From Asparagopsis taxiformis (taxonomy: Eukaryota; Rhodophyta; Florideophyceae; Bonnemaisoniales; Bonnemaisoniaceae), in the NCBI GenBank assembly GCA_030407315.1, contig JALQPE010003014.1:1-64000 (forward strand): a DNA stretch of 64,000 bases, written 5' to 3'. The first letter of the stretch is position 1. Each line of letters begins with the position of its first letter. This document shows, piece by piece, positions 46,301 to 55,545 of the stretch. The notes below the pieces were generated by a model, which ran no database searches, was not told where the DNA came from, and worked only from the letters and a program-made list of their open reading frames with translations. The position numbers and the translations under genes are program-made.

Positions 46301-46356
46301 ACCGCTTCTACACCAACACTGATTACCAATTCACAGATGATAATGAAGAAGAATAA
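43318..46356 (+). CDS. Plavaka-like DNA transposase with N-terminal zinc finger (E3)
   Basis: 1,012 residues, ATG start. An N-terminal C2HC finger is visible (Cys 3, Cys 8, His 21, Cys 25). After a Ser/Pro-rich linker comes the Plavaka-type block LLQVYSDKSSTSLKSS (Asp 259) with AYPIHVTLLNF and GLTIVGYLPYI, then YCCDFPEAKEL (Asp 374) with a THPCHRC metal-binding pair. Next are FSFEPLHNLHLGISKL, LKTFKFHLLDHLP, and GPYEHSHLLFKQSYRKTSRR (Glu 674 as the likely third acidic residue). All are in the usual order for this superfamily. The remaining ~300 residues are beta-rich and unassigned. The frame is uninterrupted. It is only distantly like the E2 transposase, so two separate families are present. 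Confidence 0.88.
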   Translation: MECKYEGCFYYCVDAYALALHERTCRYRFNPSPQHFNNARVPAVTHEPARNGDHDSPQPSSPDPESGRASSSDSPCDASLPPTSTPSRADLLVQSLAASLTTLEYKAGAGRVSEVITILQDPAFSLEKFNSAVRTVEECRHVTASMVETHFRTEGYKSHIIPDKTGKYSAQLYLRDPVDMLRRQLALANDQNTLFHPSPQTAPDGTAIFSHPLHTEFAKTLHQVTRQRVQLSEDPQVVWAEENDPTASSFAGLLQVYSDKSSTSLKSSAIVAYPIHVTLLNFSAPLRRHCIRTGLTIVGYLPYIVNPSSNALFGDEMPTTSSSASRARKIDILHKALEKVFSSLSTAFSSGFPCTDSTATARQCFPILANYCCDFPEAKELSCTRNSTTTTHPCHRCYIPATQLESSAPHQPRSLDDTRSARQESAQEHTTAPLEALSLLEQHSVLESTALLPTNSPLDPYNIFSFEPLHNLHLGISKLIKQCIVHRLSSPDLTTTASHSGTPRTFKKVKKSILAGSNSILSAIERDYYITGLHVDFSKGEKGTNLNGLFTEDGIRGMLAAKDYHHVDMVFPFIAAFIDTCCDEVDTAPLTSICTQYSDLVAWVMKRGRIKHWTAAELESLQNSISYFKQSMLSTLGPFHTTGLKTFKFHLLDHLPGDLQRYGALEHIDAGPYEHSHLLFKQSYRKTSRRRSTAMEETIRHMEFSLATPTGHTPSNTLGNARMISPTDGAVLVRDGFTVALHDFASLLPDATLLVADIDGQPDPATLLPLHNSSFPSGTITLFQQLGDTAAQAFLTLARLRATAEGPPIHDMDISVTVVKSAYVMGGYVPDADDFDPHSGMLRPTNVSRHKQQRVFATSSFGPAKRSQYSFVVISGTADDYRTIWVGRVLALVRLQSPNLFQPVELAFVQYMTCFAPKTAVEKSLGCICLKWSTWDPDNGSVDSNDTASHSAGGPWFDLIPASTISGTVHIVRSNFPVKPFTKQMHWSDHRFYLNRFYTNTDYQFTDDNEEE

Positions 46357-46433
46357 ATCTAAATCGCAGCACTCTATTGATAATGTACTACATGATAAGC
46401 CTTCTAGTCAACGTCACATTTACTGCACTAATT

Positions 46434-48718
46434 TCAACCATCCTCCATTACGCCAAAACCGTTATCAGCAGTGGCTGCATGGCGCCGCTCCATGCCCCCA
46501 TACTGTGGGGCATTGATTTCGACATTCAGGTTTGCACTCAGGTGTCCAGCATATGGGTCAACGACGAAAAGTTCTGCGCCAATTAGTCCTTGCGCAATCA
46601 CACAATCCATTACAGCACCGAGGTTTGACGTAATATGCGATTGAATCCAATCCTCGGACACTAGAACAAGTGATGAGCAGCGGTTTACATCATCAACGAC
46701 ATGAACAATTCCAGACCCCTCTCCGCTTTGCCACACTTCAACAGCCTCTCTCGTCACAGTACGGCTTGCAAACACATGCCGTGACTGTGCACTAGTCCGC
46801 TGTTCGCTCTCGACAACGTCCGTTTCTTCCCTTGCTTGCGAGCCTTGGAGACAAGACATGCAGTACACCACCATACCAACTAATTGCTGAAAAGCTACCC
46901 CCACATATTGACTGTACCGCCTTGTAAACTCCTTCTGCCGTGCACCTCCTTTCCCCTTCGGTTCATCCAAACACTCCACAGTAGTCACTAGCCAAGCATC
47001 CAGGCGCGCCAGCGTTAGTATGCTCGTCTCTATGTCCATTACTTGTTCTGGTCGTATCGAATAACCCCTGAAGATGTCCAGCACATTCACAGCTACTCGG
47101 TTGTTAAACCATGCATCACCATTCACTTCCATTTCGAAGCTGTCAGGAACCAAGCCTTTGCTGTATCGCAGCTCTGAGAACGGTGCCGTTCGCCACCTCC
47201 CCATATCCAAATCACCGTTACTTTCCCGTTTCAAAAGCTTCTCAGACGCTTCGCGCTTTTGTTCCTCTCGCTCGTCCATCTCAGCTCGCGTCGTCAGCAT
47301 CGTGCATCTAGACATTAATTTCGTGTACCCCAGCGAACCGAACAATCTGTCCCTCGCATTACGCTTCCGTGCACTCATCACGTCGGACAGTTTCTGCGTC
47401 ACCTTCACTTTCAATTCCTTGCTCCCCGCCACAGCCTCTTGACAGCACACACGCTGCTCCTCATCGGAAAACACATCACACCACGGACTTTGACGCAGTA
47501 CGTGTCGCACCAAGTCATTCAGCAGATCACTCTCGTCCCTGTACGAAGGTGTATACCACTGCAGATTCTTGATGATATAGCCCGGAGGGGTAGCAATATA
47601 TCCTACACCGTTTTCGCTCCAAAGTGCCCCTTCTACCGGCTCTACCTCGATGGTACGTCCAGTCCAACGTCTCTGCGTTTGTTCCGCTATAGGGTCCAGC
47701 TCCATAGTCTCGTTCTTGCACCACTTTGTCAGGTTTTCCTCAACCGCCCTAAGAACTCCAAGGTATTTCACAGGAATGGCTTTCTGTATTTTCGACTTAC
47801 CGCCACCGTGATCACTGATTCTACCTGTTCTCGCAATTGCAGTAAGGCTGGCATTTTCCGCCTGCAGAGTCTTCACCTTAGCCTCCAACGCAACAATCTC
47901 CGTGGTGAGCGCCTTGTTTGCTATGTCCTGGCTAAACACTTTTTTTTCCAGCTCCGCGATCTTCTTCTTCTGCGCATTGATGCGACTCGCCATTAAATCG
48001 ATGGATTCCGGCGGATGCAACCTCTCTGCCCTCACCGTCCCCCCATCTCCCACGCTATCGGGAATATGATGTCCTCCATCGCCAATAGCCTGACGTCGCG
48101 GGGGCGTTACGCGCATATTTGGCACCAATGACAGTCTGTTGTGACGAGGCCCGCACTCCGGCTGCTCTCTCCCCTCAGTACCACCTGACCGCCGATGATA
48201 GTTGGCATCCTGTGAACGTTGCTCAGAAACAACATCCCTTGCCGCTATCCTCGGGTCCCTGACTGCATTACCTGCTGGGGCTGATGTACTCGGCATAGTT
48301 GGCGCAGTGGGGGTCACAGCCTCCAGTGTCTCGGAACCCCCGGCTGGGACTCCGTCTGCAGCACCTCCGCATCTGCCAACCCGGGAGGAACTACCTTTGC
48401 CATAGCACTCTGCCGCAATTCCAACATGTTTTGAGCCACTATCATGTCATCATCATGATGTTCACTGTCCCTGCGAGCACGCTTGCCTCGGTCAAGCCCC
48501 ATCTCTCTCCGCGCCGTTCCTCCTTCCTCACTTTCTCGCTGCGGATCCCCAGTTCTGCGCCGGTCCGTCTTGCGACTACCGGACCGCGGTTCAATGCTGC
48601 CGGTAGGCCCAGACCGCTTCTTCGCACGGGATTGTCGGGCACTCGATACAGCAGCTGCTGACCGGGTTTTCTGGAGGCCCGGAGGCTTTGGAGCTTTCTT
48701 CGCAATACGCGGCGGCAT
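46434..48718 (-). pseudogene. Coiled-coil/basic accessory protein of E3, one frame break
   Basis: An N-terminal frame (ATG 48,718 to 48,314) is rich in Arg/Lys/Ser (KKAPKPPG, RAKKRSG, RKTDRRRTGD), likely a nuclear and nucleic-acid-binding region. The following 627-codon frame ends at 46,434. It has no ATG at its head and overlaps the first near a G5 run (about 48,340), so a single-base shift would join them into ~760 residues. The long part has a clear heptad coiled coil (INAQKKKIAELEKKVFSQ through LEAKVKTLQAENASL, about 47,850-47,990). A conserved-looking region follows (WTGRTIEVEPVEGALW, CQEAVAGSKELKVKVTQKL, RKRNARDRLFG). I do not recognise the family. By position and composition it may play the role of a TnpA-like subterminal-repeat binder; that is inference. 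Confidence 0.55.
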
Positions 48719-48952
48719 AATGAAGCTTTCCCGGAAGCGATGGAACGATTGAGTTGCACGAGATACAAAAAAGATTGCTGTATAGTGTCGGTAACCACAA
48801 CGGTCTGCGATGAACGTTCAGGTCAGGTCAAGTACCGGATAATACGCCAACAGCCCAGATTGTATACGGTAGGCAGTCATCAACAGTATTTAATGAGGTA
48901 CAATTACAGCTGTCGAGCTAGGCCGCGAGCACCCCTATGTCCGGAAGACGTC

Positions 48953-49150
48953 CTGATTTGAATTAAAATTTGGGCTATTCTCAAAAACATGCACATGTGA
49001 ACATGTTTTTGAGATGGGGGTGTGCCGTACGGCACAATCGACCGCCCAAATCGATGTTTTTTGCAATATTTTTTTCTGCCCTGAATTGTAGAATTTCTGG
49101 GCCGGACAGCAATGCAACTGAGCTGGACATCCACCGGGCGTCCATTTCAA
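48953..49150 (-). repeat. Repeat R, reverse orientation (E4 left border)
   Basis: Palindrome GTGCCGTACGGCAC at 49,022-49,035, hairpin arms at 48,975-49,015, outer edge CCTGATTTGAATTAAAATTT. This is the outermost sequence shared with E1-type elements on this side. It lies just beyond the 3' end of the methyltransferase-SET gene. Confidence 0.9.
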
Positions 49151-49377
49151 CTTGGTCGTGTATTTTGCATCTGCACGCATAACAGCATCCAAGCAGTCAG
49201 GTTCACTGCTCGGACGAAGTGCATCTAGAGTGTGAACGATTGGTTTTTGACAGGCGAGTACTGCTCAATAGGTTTCACCCTGGAGTAATGGTGGCTGGAC
49301 ATGCTGCATTATATGATATACTTCAACTCTGGAACGTAGCTTTATTTGTAGTCGAAATGAAAACATCTTTCGTGACC

Positions 49378-52300
49378 CTAATTCCATGCTCTAAACGCTG
49401 TCCCATAATGAACGTAGAGCTCCTGCCCCGGACGGATATCGCGGATTGCACGTACTACAATGATCTTCGGATTTTCTAGGTCCTTCGCCTTGAGCTTCTT
49501 CCCCGTCGAACCGCTGCTGTAGTTCTCGACAAACTCGACGTTGGCCATCCGCCTGGTGTCTTCCGCCGGAGTGTCCTCACCTCGCAAATACCGCGGGTCG
49601 TTGATGAACTGCGCCGAACAGAACGGAGCCGGAACAATCCAAATTGGATGCTCGATGTTTTCGTCGTCCTCCGCTGTTGCATACAGCTTGATGGCATACA
49701 TCAAGAATGTTTCCTTCGTTATCGCCATGTGACCCTCTCCGTACGCGAACCTCATCGACTCCTTGCTCATATCAGAGTACACAACAGTTCCGTAGTATGC
49801 ACATACTTCGTCGCCAACATTAAATGTCTGTTCAGCGAAGAGCCCTCTTCCTGCATTTGGATGCTTAATCAGCGATGGTCGAACGCTCAATTTTTTCGCA
49901 ACACAATCGTGTGCCCGCATCACGCGAGGGTTTTCAGTTTGCAACCAGCGGCGCAGGGAAGGTGGCCAATAATGTACCGGTTTTTCCATGTGCTCGTGCG
50001 ACGCAATCGACTCTGGGCACAGCTGCCAGAGGTACTGCCGAATATATTTCGGGAACCTCTGGTACAGGGGAAGGCCAGGTGGGGGTTCGATGATCCTGCG
50101 TTCCCTCTGCGTACGCATCGTGACAGAGGGGGACGCCAAGAACTTCTCAGCACTCTGTTTCGCTTCTGTCGTGACCCTCATGTCAGTGTTGTTTGAAAGA
50201 ATTACACGTGACATGACTGCACACAGCTTTGGAAGCGATCGTGCCACACACAATTTGTCCATGTCACTGCCGACGAAAACACGGTGCTCAGGCAAGCTCA
50301 TAGCTGCTTTTCCCGTTGCGAAAGTGCCAGAGAATGGATCGACAACAATATCACCAGGCTGTGAATGCTGGCTGATCAACTCCATCATGAGAGCGACGCT
50401 CTTCTGCTCTGCACGAACTCTGACCGTAGCACCGGTTGTGCTCCTTGTTCGCCACACCATCTCATTCGAATCGATGGCGGGCATATTGATGGTGACGTTG
50501 CACCACGCCGGGTACGTGCCGTCCATGTATCCGTGGTTCCTATAGGCCACCATCTCGCTTCCAGTCTTGAACGGAACACCTCGCTTCCAGAAGTGGATAG
50601 CGACCTCTGCCATGTTCATGCGTTGGTACCTCTTCCGCCCCGGCATTTGATAGAGGTGCCCAGGTAGTCGGACAAACAACAGAGGTACCTCGTCAACGAA
50701 GAAAACTGAATTCCGAACGACGTCCTCCTCCTCCTCGTCCTCCTCCTCCTCCTCATCCGCACTTTCTTCGCCACTGTGCTGCGATGCTTCGGAGTCCGAA
50801 TTCATGGACGTAACCTCTTCTTCATCCGACCCGTCATCACTGGCAGCAGCATCGGTTGGGCCTTCTGACTGCGGTCCTTTGTACGTTTCCAAGTAATGGA
50901 ACCATTCGTAGAACTGCAAAACGGAGCAGAACACGATGCCGTGGCCACCGGGGCGCAACAGCTCGTCAAACACTTCGATGCTAGCCTGCATATCTTCTGC
51001 AGTTAGCCTGTCGTACGAAGAGTTGGAATCGTTCCTCTTACGACGAACATTGTAGGGCGGATCAGTCAGAATGAGCTGAACGTTGCCCGTGATGGGCACG
51101 TGTTCTCGGCTCTCGTCGGCACTGACCAAATCTTCGAAAGGGACGTCGTACACCCGGCAATACTGACTCATTTTCGAAAGAAAGTCCTTTGCGAGAGCCT
51201 GCCCTTCACTTTCCTGCTCTTCTGTCGCATGGGGTGACGGTGACGGGGGAGACGGCCCTTGGGCAGTAAGACTGGTCCTCCCAGGTCCAAGTTGAAGCCT
51301 GGTTGTGTGTCTTGTCGACGGAACCAAACCTCTCCCTCCTGTGTTGCGACGAGTGGGAGTGTCATCAACCGGCTTGGGGACCTTTTCTGCGTCCGCGGCT
51401 TGTGGTGCCGGGCGGAGGACAGCCATAACGTCTTCGTCGAGGGTGTCAAAGTACGCTGGCAGCTTGTCCGGATTTCCGCTTGACAAGTATATTTCCAGCG
51501 CCCCCCAGCGGTCGGACTCCGGCCAGGTGTACAGGTCCGGGTTGACGATAAGAAACTGCAACCGGTCGAAGAACTTCCTCACAAGGTCCCTAAATACACT
51601 GTGCTGCGCACTGGTTCTTGTCTCTACTTTTCCACCATATCCATCAGGATGAGATAGGGGAGCTTTGTCGTGGTAGAGATCTAGCTTCTGCTCTATCGGT
51701 GCGAATAGACCTTCATCGAGCACGTCAAACCAATGCTCACTGCTGTCGAAAATGATGTACGGCGCCATCAACTCTTCGAAGCTGGAAAACTTTGCGGCGA
51801 AGGCCACATCGGTCCAAGCATGGTATAAAACTTGAACCACGTAACAAGCTCGATTAGTGCTTTTCCGATGGGCTGGGACGCGTGCGGCTTCGTTCCCCTC
51901 CTCGGCCGCGTCGCCTATTCGGCGACGCGGCAGGTTCTTGTTGTGATTTCGGATGATAGACAACGCTTGGAAATACATCAATACCTCGAACGTTTCCGGT
52001 GGAGCAAGAACGAAGGCGCTTGGTTCCCCGCGCTGCGGCGCCTGTAGTGGCGAAGGAAGCATGTTACATCCAATAAGGAAGGTCTGCGGCACGATCCCAG
52101 AAAGGATGCAGTGCTCAACCCATTGCCCGATACGCTCATCCTGTCTTGAAAACTCGGCAATCGGTAATGCCAGACGAACAATCTGCTTGGCTCGCTCAAC
52201 GTTCATCTCTGCCATGACGATTTCGGCAACATCCGCCTCGACTCCAGCATTCTTCGAACGACCGCTGAAGGCCATGCTGAGTCGACCTTGCAGCGCCAGA

Positions 52301-52581
52301 AATTGTTCTTCCGTGCCCTGCGCAACCCAAGCGCCAAGGTCCGCGTATGTGAAACCTCCCGGCTTGTCCGTCAAGTCTGCGAAACTTGAGTGGGCGAACA
52401 AATCCAGCAAGAGGCGGAGGAAGTCTTTGCCAGCGAGAGTAGTTTCGCGGGCGGCGCGACCTACGTTTCGACGTGTACCCATGTCACTAGAATCCTCCCA
52501 AGGGCTAGCGGGTTCGCGCAGAATTGGCACGGTTGCGTCGTCAACGATCGGATTGCTGTTGCGCCTGCGCTTATTCGTCAT
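49378..52581 (-). CDS. Beta-class DNA methyltransferase-SET fusion (E4, intact)
   Basis: 1,067 residues, ATG at 52,581, stop TAG. Residues 1-470 are a helical region of unknown role that ends in a Pro/Ser/Gln linker. The methyltransferase part follows: LILTDPPYNVRRK (DPPY 507-510, the form usual for N6-adenine enzymes), RPGGHGIVFCS, a poly-acidic insert (~590-640), RMNMAEVAIHFWKRG, a Lys/Arg-rich target region, then VVDPFSGTFATG (748-753) as the AdoMet motif, which is beta-class order. The SET domain follows: HPNAGRGLFAEQ (907-918), YYGTVVY, CSAQFINDPR in place of RFINHSC, and IRPGQELYVHYG (1,049-1,060). Adenine rather than cytosine as the base, and histone as the SET substrate, are inferences. 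The start is shared with the E1 copy. It is transcribed away from the dioxygenase gene; the ~3-kb divergent gap contains R repeats. Confidence 0.85.
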   Translation of the reverse strand: MTNKRRRNSNPIVDDATVPILREPASPWEDSSDMGTRRNVGRAARETTLAGKDFLRLLLDLFAHSSFADLTDKPGGFTYADLGAWVAQGTEEQFLALQGRLSMAFSGRSKNAGVEADVAEIVMAEMNVERAKQIVRLALPIAEFSRQDERIGQWVEHCILSGIVPQTFLIGCNMLPSPLQAPQRGEPSAFVLAPPETFEVLMYFQALSIIRNHNKNLPRRRIGDAAEEGNEAARVPAHRKSTNRACYVVQVLYHAWTDVAFAAKFSSFEELMAPYIIFDSSEHWFDVLDEGLFAPIEQKLDLYHDKAPLSHPDGYGGKVETRTSAQHSVFRDLVRKFFDRLQFLIVNPDLYTWPESDRWGALEIYLSSGNPDKLPAYFDTLDEDVMAVLRPAPQAADAEKVPKPVDDTPTRRNTGGRGLVPSTRHTTRLQLGPGRTSLTAQGPSPPSPSPHATEEQESEGQALAKDFLSKMSQYCRVYDVPFEDLVSADESREHVPITGNVQLILTDPPYNVRRKRNDSNSSYDRLTAEDMQASIEVFDELLRPGGHGIVFCSVLQFYEWFHYLETYKGPQSEGPTDAAASDDGSDEEEVTSMNSDSEASQHSGEESADEEEEEDEEEEDVVRNSVFFVDEVPLLFVRLPGHLYQMPGRKRYQRMNMAEVAIHFWKRGVPFKTGSEMVAYRNHGYMDGTYPAWCNVTINMPAIDSNEMVWRTRSTTGATVRVRAEQKSVALMMELISQHSQPGDIVVDPFSGTFATGKAAMSLPEHRVFVGSDMDKLCVARSLPKLCAVMSRVILSNNTDMRVTTEAKQSAEKFLASPSVTMRTQRERRIIEPPPGLPLYQRFPKYIRQYLWQLCPESIASHEHMEKPVHYWPPSLRRWLQTENPRVMRAHDCVAKKLSVRPSLIKHPNAGRGLFAEQTFNVGDEVCAYYGTVVYSDMSKESMRFAYGEGHMAITKETFLMYAIKLYATAEDDENIEHPIWIVPAPFCSAQFINDPRYLRGEDTPAEDTRRMANVEFVENYSSGSTGKKLKAKDLENPKIIVVRAIRDIRPGQELYVHYGTAFRAWN

Positions 52582-52924
52582 AATGGAATGAGTGGAAATT
52601 CGGTACAGGATGGCGACCGCTCGGCGAGACAGTCAAATTTGACGACGTATCTCGTGACGTTTGCACTCTTTCGTGAGGAACACTGGTTGATATCGAACGG
52701 AACAGAGTATACGGGTACACAGCACTGGAAAGGTCTTGAAACCCGTAACCGGTGTAGGTAATAAGTTGTGACGGATACGTGGTAGACAAAAATTTTAAAA
52801 AGATTGTGATTCCCTGTCTTTGAGGGTTGTACTGCACGGCCGCCATGGCGGCTGTGACTGCAGTCACATAGGTTGTCACAGGTGCATCACGCTTACCAGG
52901 TGAGCGACATCCGGACGGCCACTG
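52582..52924. promoter_or_regulatory. Probable promoter region of the E4 methyltransferase gene
   Basis: Lies upstream of the ATG at 52,581 on the minus strand and is conserved in E1 (1,300-1,615), including the start context. It has a (GCC)-rich GGCCGCCATGGCGGC stretch near 52,837-52,855 (palindromic GCCGCCATGGCGGC) that is not present in E1. No TATA-like or initiator motif can be assigned with confidence. Confidence 0.35.
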
Positions 52925-53113
52925 GACATGGGGATGTCCAGCTCAGATGCATTGCTGGCCAGACCAGAAATTCTACAATTTCGGGCAGCAAAAATATTGC
53001 AAAAAAACATCGATTTGGGCGGTCGATTGTGCCGTACGGCACACCCCCATCTCAAAAACATGTTCACATGTGCATGTTTTTGAGAATAGCCCAAATTTTA
53101 ATTCAAATCAGGA
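52925..53113 (+). repeat. Repeat R upstream of the E4 methyltransferase gene
   Basis: Palindrome GTGCCGTACGGCAC at 53,029-53,042 with the standard hairpin to 53,085. Orientation is opposite to the R at the gene's 3' side, so the gene is bracketed by inverted R copies, as in E1. Confidence 0.9.
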
Positions 53114-54144
53114 TGCAGATATTCGTCTTCTAGCATTGTCAGAACACATTCGTATAACCACATTTGGAGAACCTGAGCCCAGAGCTATCGGTTTTGGCGG
53201 GAGCTAAGCCATATCTCATATAATCAGTAACTACTTCCCGCCAGCTGAGTGGTGGAACCCCTGCTATTTCTACCAACGAGACATACGGGGTGTCAACTCG
53301 GCAATCGTATATGATTTGGGTGCTAAATTTATTCAAGAGACGAATGGGCTTCGAAAAGGAGCCCAACAACGTCTTCTTGTGATCCATGGGTATAGGACTA
53401 CTCTATTCTTCTCCAGGCTTCCACCATAGCCTCCTCCACCACCTCCGTTAATGGATCGAATATCCGAACCGCACCTCAACATGCTTTTCTTCTCATCCAT
53501 GGGTACTGACATCTGCGAGATGTGAGTCACATGTTCTCCAGGCTTGCACCATAGCCTCCTCCACCACCTCCGTTAATGGCAACATGTGAGATGTCAGTAC
53601 CGGACAAGTTCTCCAGGCTTCCTCCGTAGCCACCTCCTCCACCTCCGTCTGTGGGAATCAACACAACATCACCACTGCGTCTTACCTCACATCCACATCT
53701 CTCCGGGATGAAAACGGACGGACGACATAGGGTTTGTAGACGTTTAGAATCTTGTTAGAAAAAAGTAAACGAAAGAGAAGTTCTCTTTCATGGAATGATA
53801 TCTCGTCCCTGTCGCAATATGTTCCATTTTCATTTTCTCGGGTTGCACACCCATCATGGGTGATCAAGGCCTGGATCGAACCCTCCGAGGGTCTTCGATG
53901 GATAGGACAGATAGTGGAAGGCTTTTAAGCCTGTGACCAAGCGGCTATTGATTGGTTGGAGGAAGGAAATTACAGAGGAAATATAGCTGAGTACGGTGCT
54001 CGCGATAGCTGTTAGGTTAAAGTCAAATATGTTTTTCGATTATTTTTCGTACGGAAATGGCTTCGAAAAGACGATGGAGAGCATCGTCATGAAGGAGAGG
54101 ATTCTTTCTGCTTGTTAGAATCGGTTTAGAGGAGATAGCTAATG
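53114..54144. other. Flank with minisatellite, equivalent to 1-1,104 of E1
   Basis: No gene. It includes the GCCTCCTCCACCACCTCCGT minisatellite at 53,385-53,670 (reverse of 485-845) and a conserved palindrome-poor AT-rich stretch. Unit number and spacing differ from E1. Confidence 0.6.
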
Positions 54145-55203
54145 CATTACTGGCCAGCCCAGAACTTGTAGAATTTCGGGCAGGAAAAAAATTGCAAAAT
54201 TTTATCGATTTAGGCGGTCGAAAGTGCCGTACGGCACACCCCCATCTCAAAAACATGTTCACATGTGCATGTTTTTGAGAATAGCCCAAATTTTAATTCA
54301 AATCAAGGTGTCTAATTTGGCCAGAACGGCCCCAGGCACCGGCCGCCGCCCCGAGTGGGGTTGTCACTGGCTTCTGTAGGCACTAACTGTAAGGCTAAAT
54401 GGCGTCTGACGAAGGGTCAATTTCAGGCTCAATACGCCAGGGACAGGTCTTGGTCCTTGTTCCATCATGGTCCCGCCTCACTCTCTCACGACCAACCTGA
54501 AATGGACGTCCGGTGGATGTCCAGCTCGATTGCACTGCTGGCCAGCCCAGAAATTCTAAAATTTCGGGCACAAAAAAATTGTAAAAAATCATCGATTTGG
54601 GCGGGTCGATTGTGCCGTACGGCACACCCCCATCTCAAAAACATGTTCACATGTGCATGTTTTTGAGAATAGCCCAAATTTTAATTCAAATCAGGGTGTC
54701 TAATTTGGCCACAACGGCCCCAGGAACCGGAGCCGCCGCCCCGAGCGGGGTCATCACTGGCTTCTGTAAGCACTAACTGTAAGGCTAAATGGCGCCGAAA
54801 GATGGGTCGATTCCAGGCTTCAAGCCTAAGTTATGCTAGGTACGCATCTTCTTCCGTGTTTCATAATGGTCCCGCCTTACTCCCTCAACACAAACACTAC
54901 TCACCCATCACGTTACTCATATTCCGTGCACTTTATATTAGTAGTGATCCCGCCTGCTTAGTTACTGCAATGCGTGGATGTAGGCAGCACACGATCAACC
55001 TGAAATGGACGTCCGGTGGATGTCCAGCTCGATTGCACTGCTGGCCAGCCCAGAAATTCTAAAATTTCGGGCACAAAAAATCTTGCAAAAATCAACGATT
55101 TGGGCGGGTCGATTGTGCCGTACGGCACACCCCCATCTCAAAAACATGTTCACATGTGCATGTTTTTGAGAATAGCCCAAATTTTAACTCAAATCAGGGT
55201 GTT
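54145..55203 (+). repeat. Array of three R repeats upstream of the E4 dioxygenase gene
   Basis: Palindromes at 54,224-54,237, 54,612-54,625 and 55,115-55,128; spacings 388 and 503 bp, identical to the E1 array. The first unit is the most diverged (CAAAATTTTATCGATTTAGG and GTCGAAAGTGCC). Confidence 0.9.
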
Positions 55204-55545
55204 CCCCGGATAAAGGGGTGCTCGCAGCCGCCCCAAAAGCCGCCTAGCTTGACAGCTGTAATTTTAACACATTACACATCAAGGACACTGCCTGCTTCAC
55301 GCCACCTCGTCAGGTTTCGAGAGCCCGACTCGGGCCCGTTCCGAACGGACACTCACATCTCGATTGCCTGTCTTGCATTCCAGCGGTCACGATAGGTGTG
55401 TACCTAACAAAATTTCGGTTGTATTGTGTTATTATTTCCAGCGATTGGCGTTCACGACCATTCTTCAAGCAACGTGAAACCTACCATCCACATCACTCGA
55501 ATACGTCAACGTCAACCATCTCTTTTACTTTCCAACTCAACAATC
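55204..55545 (+). promoter_or_regulatory. Probable promoter and 5' leader of the ParB-dioxygenase gene
   Basis: Conserved between E4 and E1 (6,137-6,478) except near the end, where AAGCAACGTGAAACCTACC replaces AACTTAACGTGAAAACATACC. It ends in a CA-rich leader (ATACGTCAACGTCAACCATC, then CTCAACAATC before the ATG). No TATA-like element stands out. Confidence 0.4.

Larger units (their letters stand above)
42684..48730. mobile_element. Element E3: second transposase plus coiled-coil protein
   Basis: A transposase gene and a convergent coiled-coil gene with only ~80 bases between their stops. CACTA and related elements usually carry a transposase plus a DNA-binding accessory protein, which this pair resembles. 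Limits are tentative: the palindrome at left, and the start of the repeat R of E4 at right. E3 could instead be the transposition module of E4, which has none of its own. Confidence 0.45.
49080..54165 (-). repeat. ~5-kb inverted segmental copy (E4 arm)
   Basis: Reverse complement of 1-5,110 at high identity, indels aside. Its left end shares the variant CCCGGTGGATGTCCAGCTCA (as CGCCCGGTGG) with E1 at about 5,048-5,070. E1 then switches, within the same R, to the variant CGATTTCAGCGGGTCG, which is also found in the R at 5,525. That pattern fits recombination inside R. Confidence 0.85.

Noticed and set aside
50365..52591. Long + strand frames across the E4 methyltransferase gene
   Set aside because: They are antisense shadows of the coding strand, without motifs, and the minus frame is continuous with known domains.
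55426..55545. Upstream extension of the E4 ParB-dioxygenase by 40 codons
   Set aside because: It begins at a non-ATG codon; the downstream ATG is conserved with E1, and the leader differs between copies by indels that break the extension.
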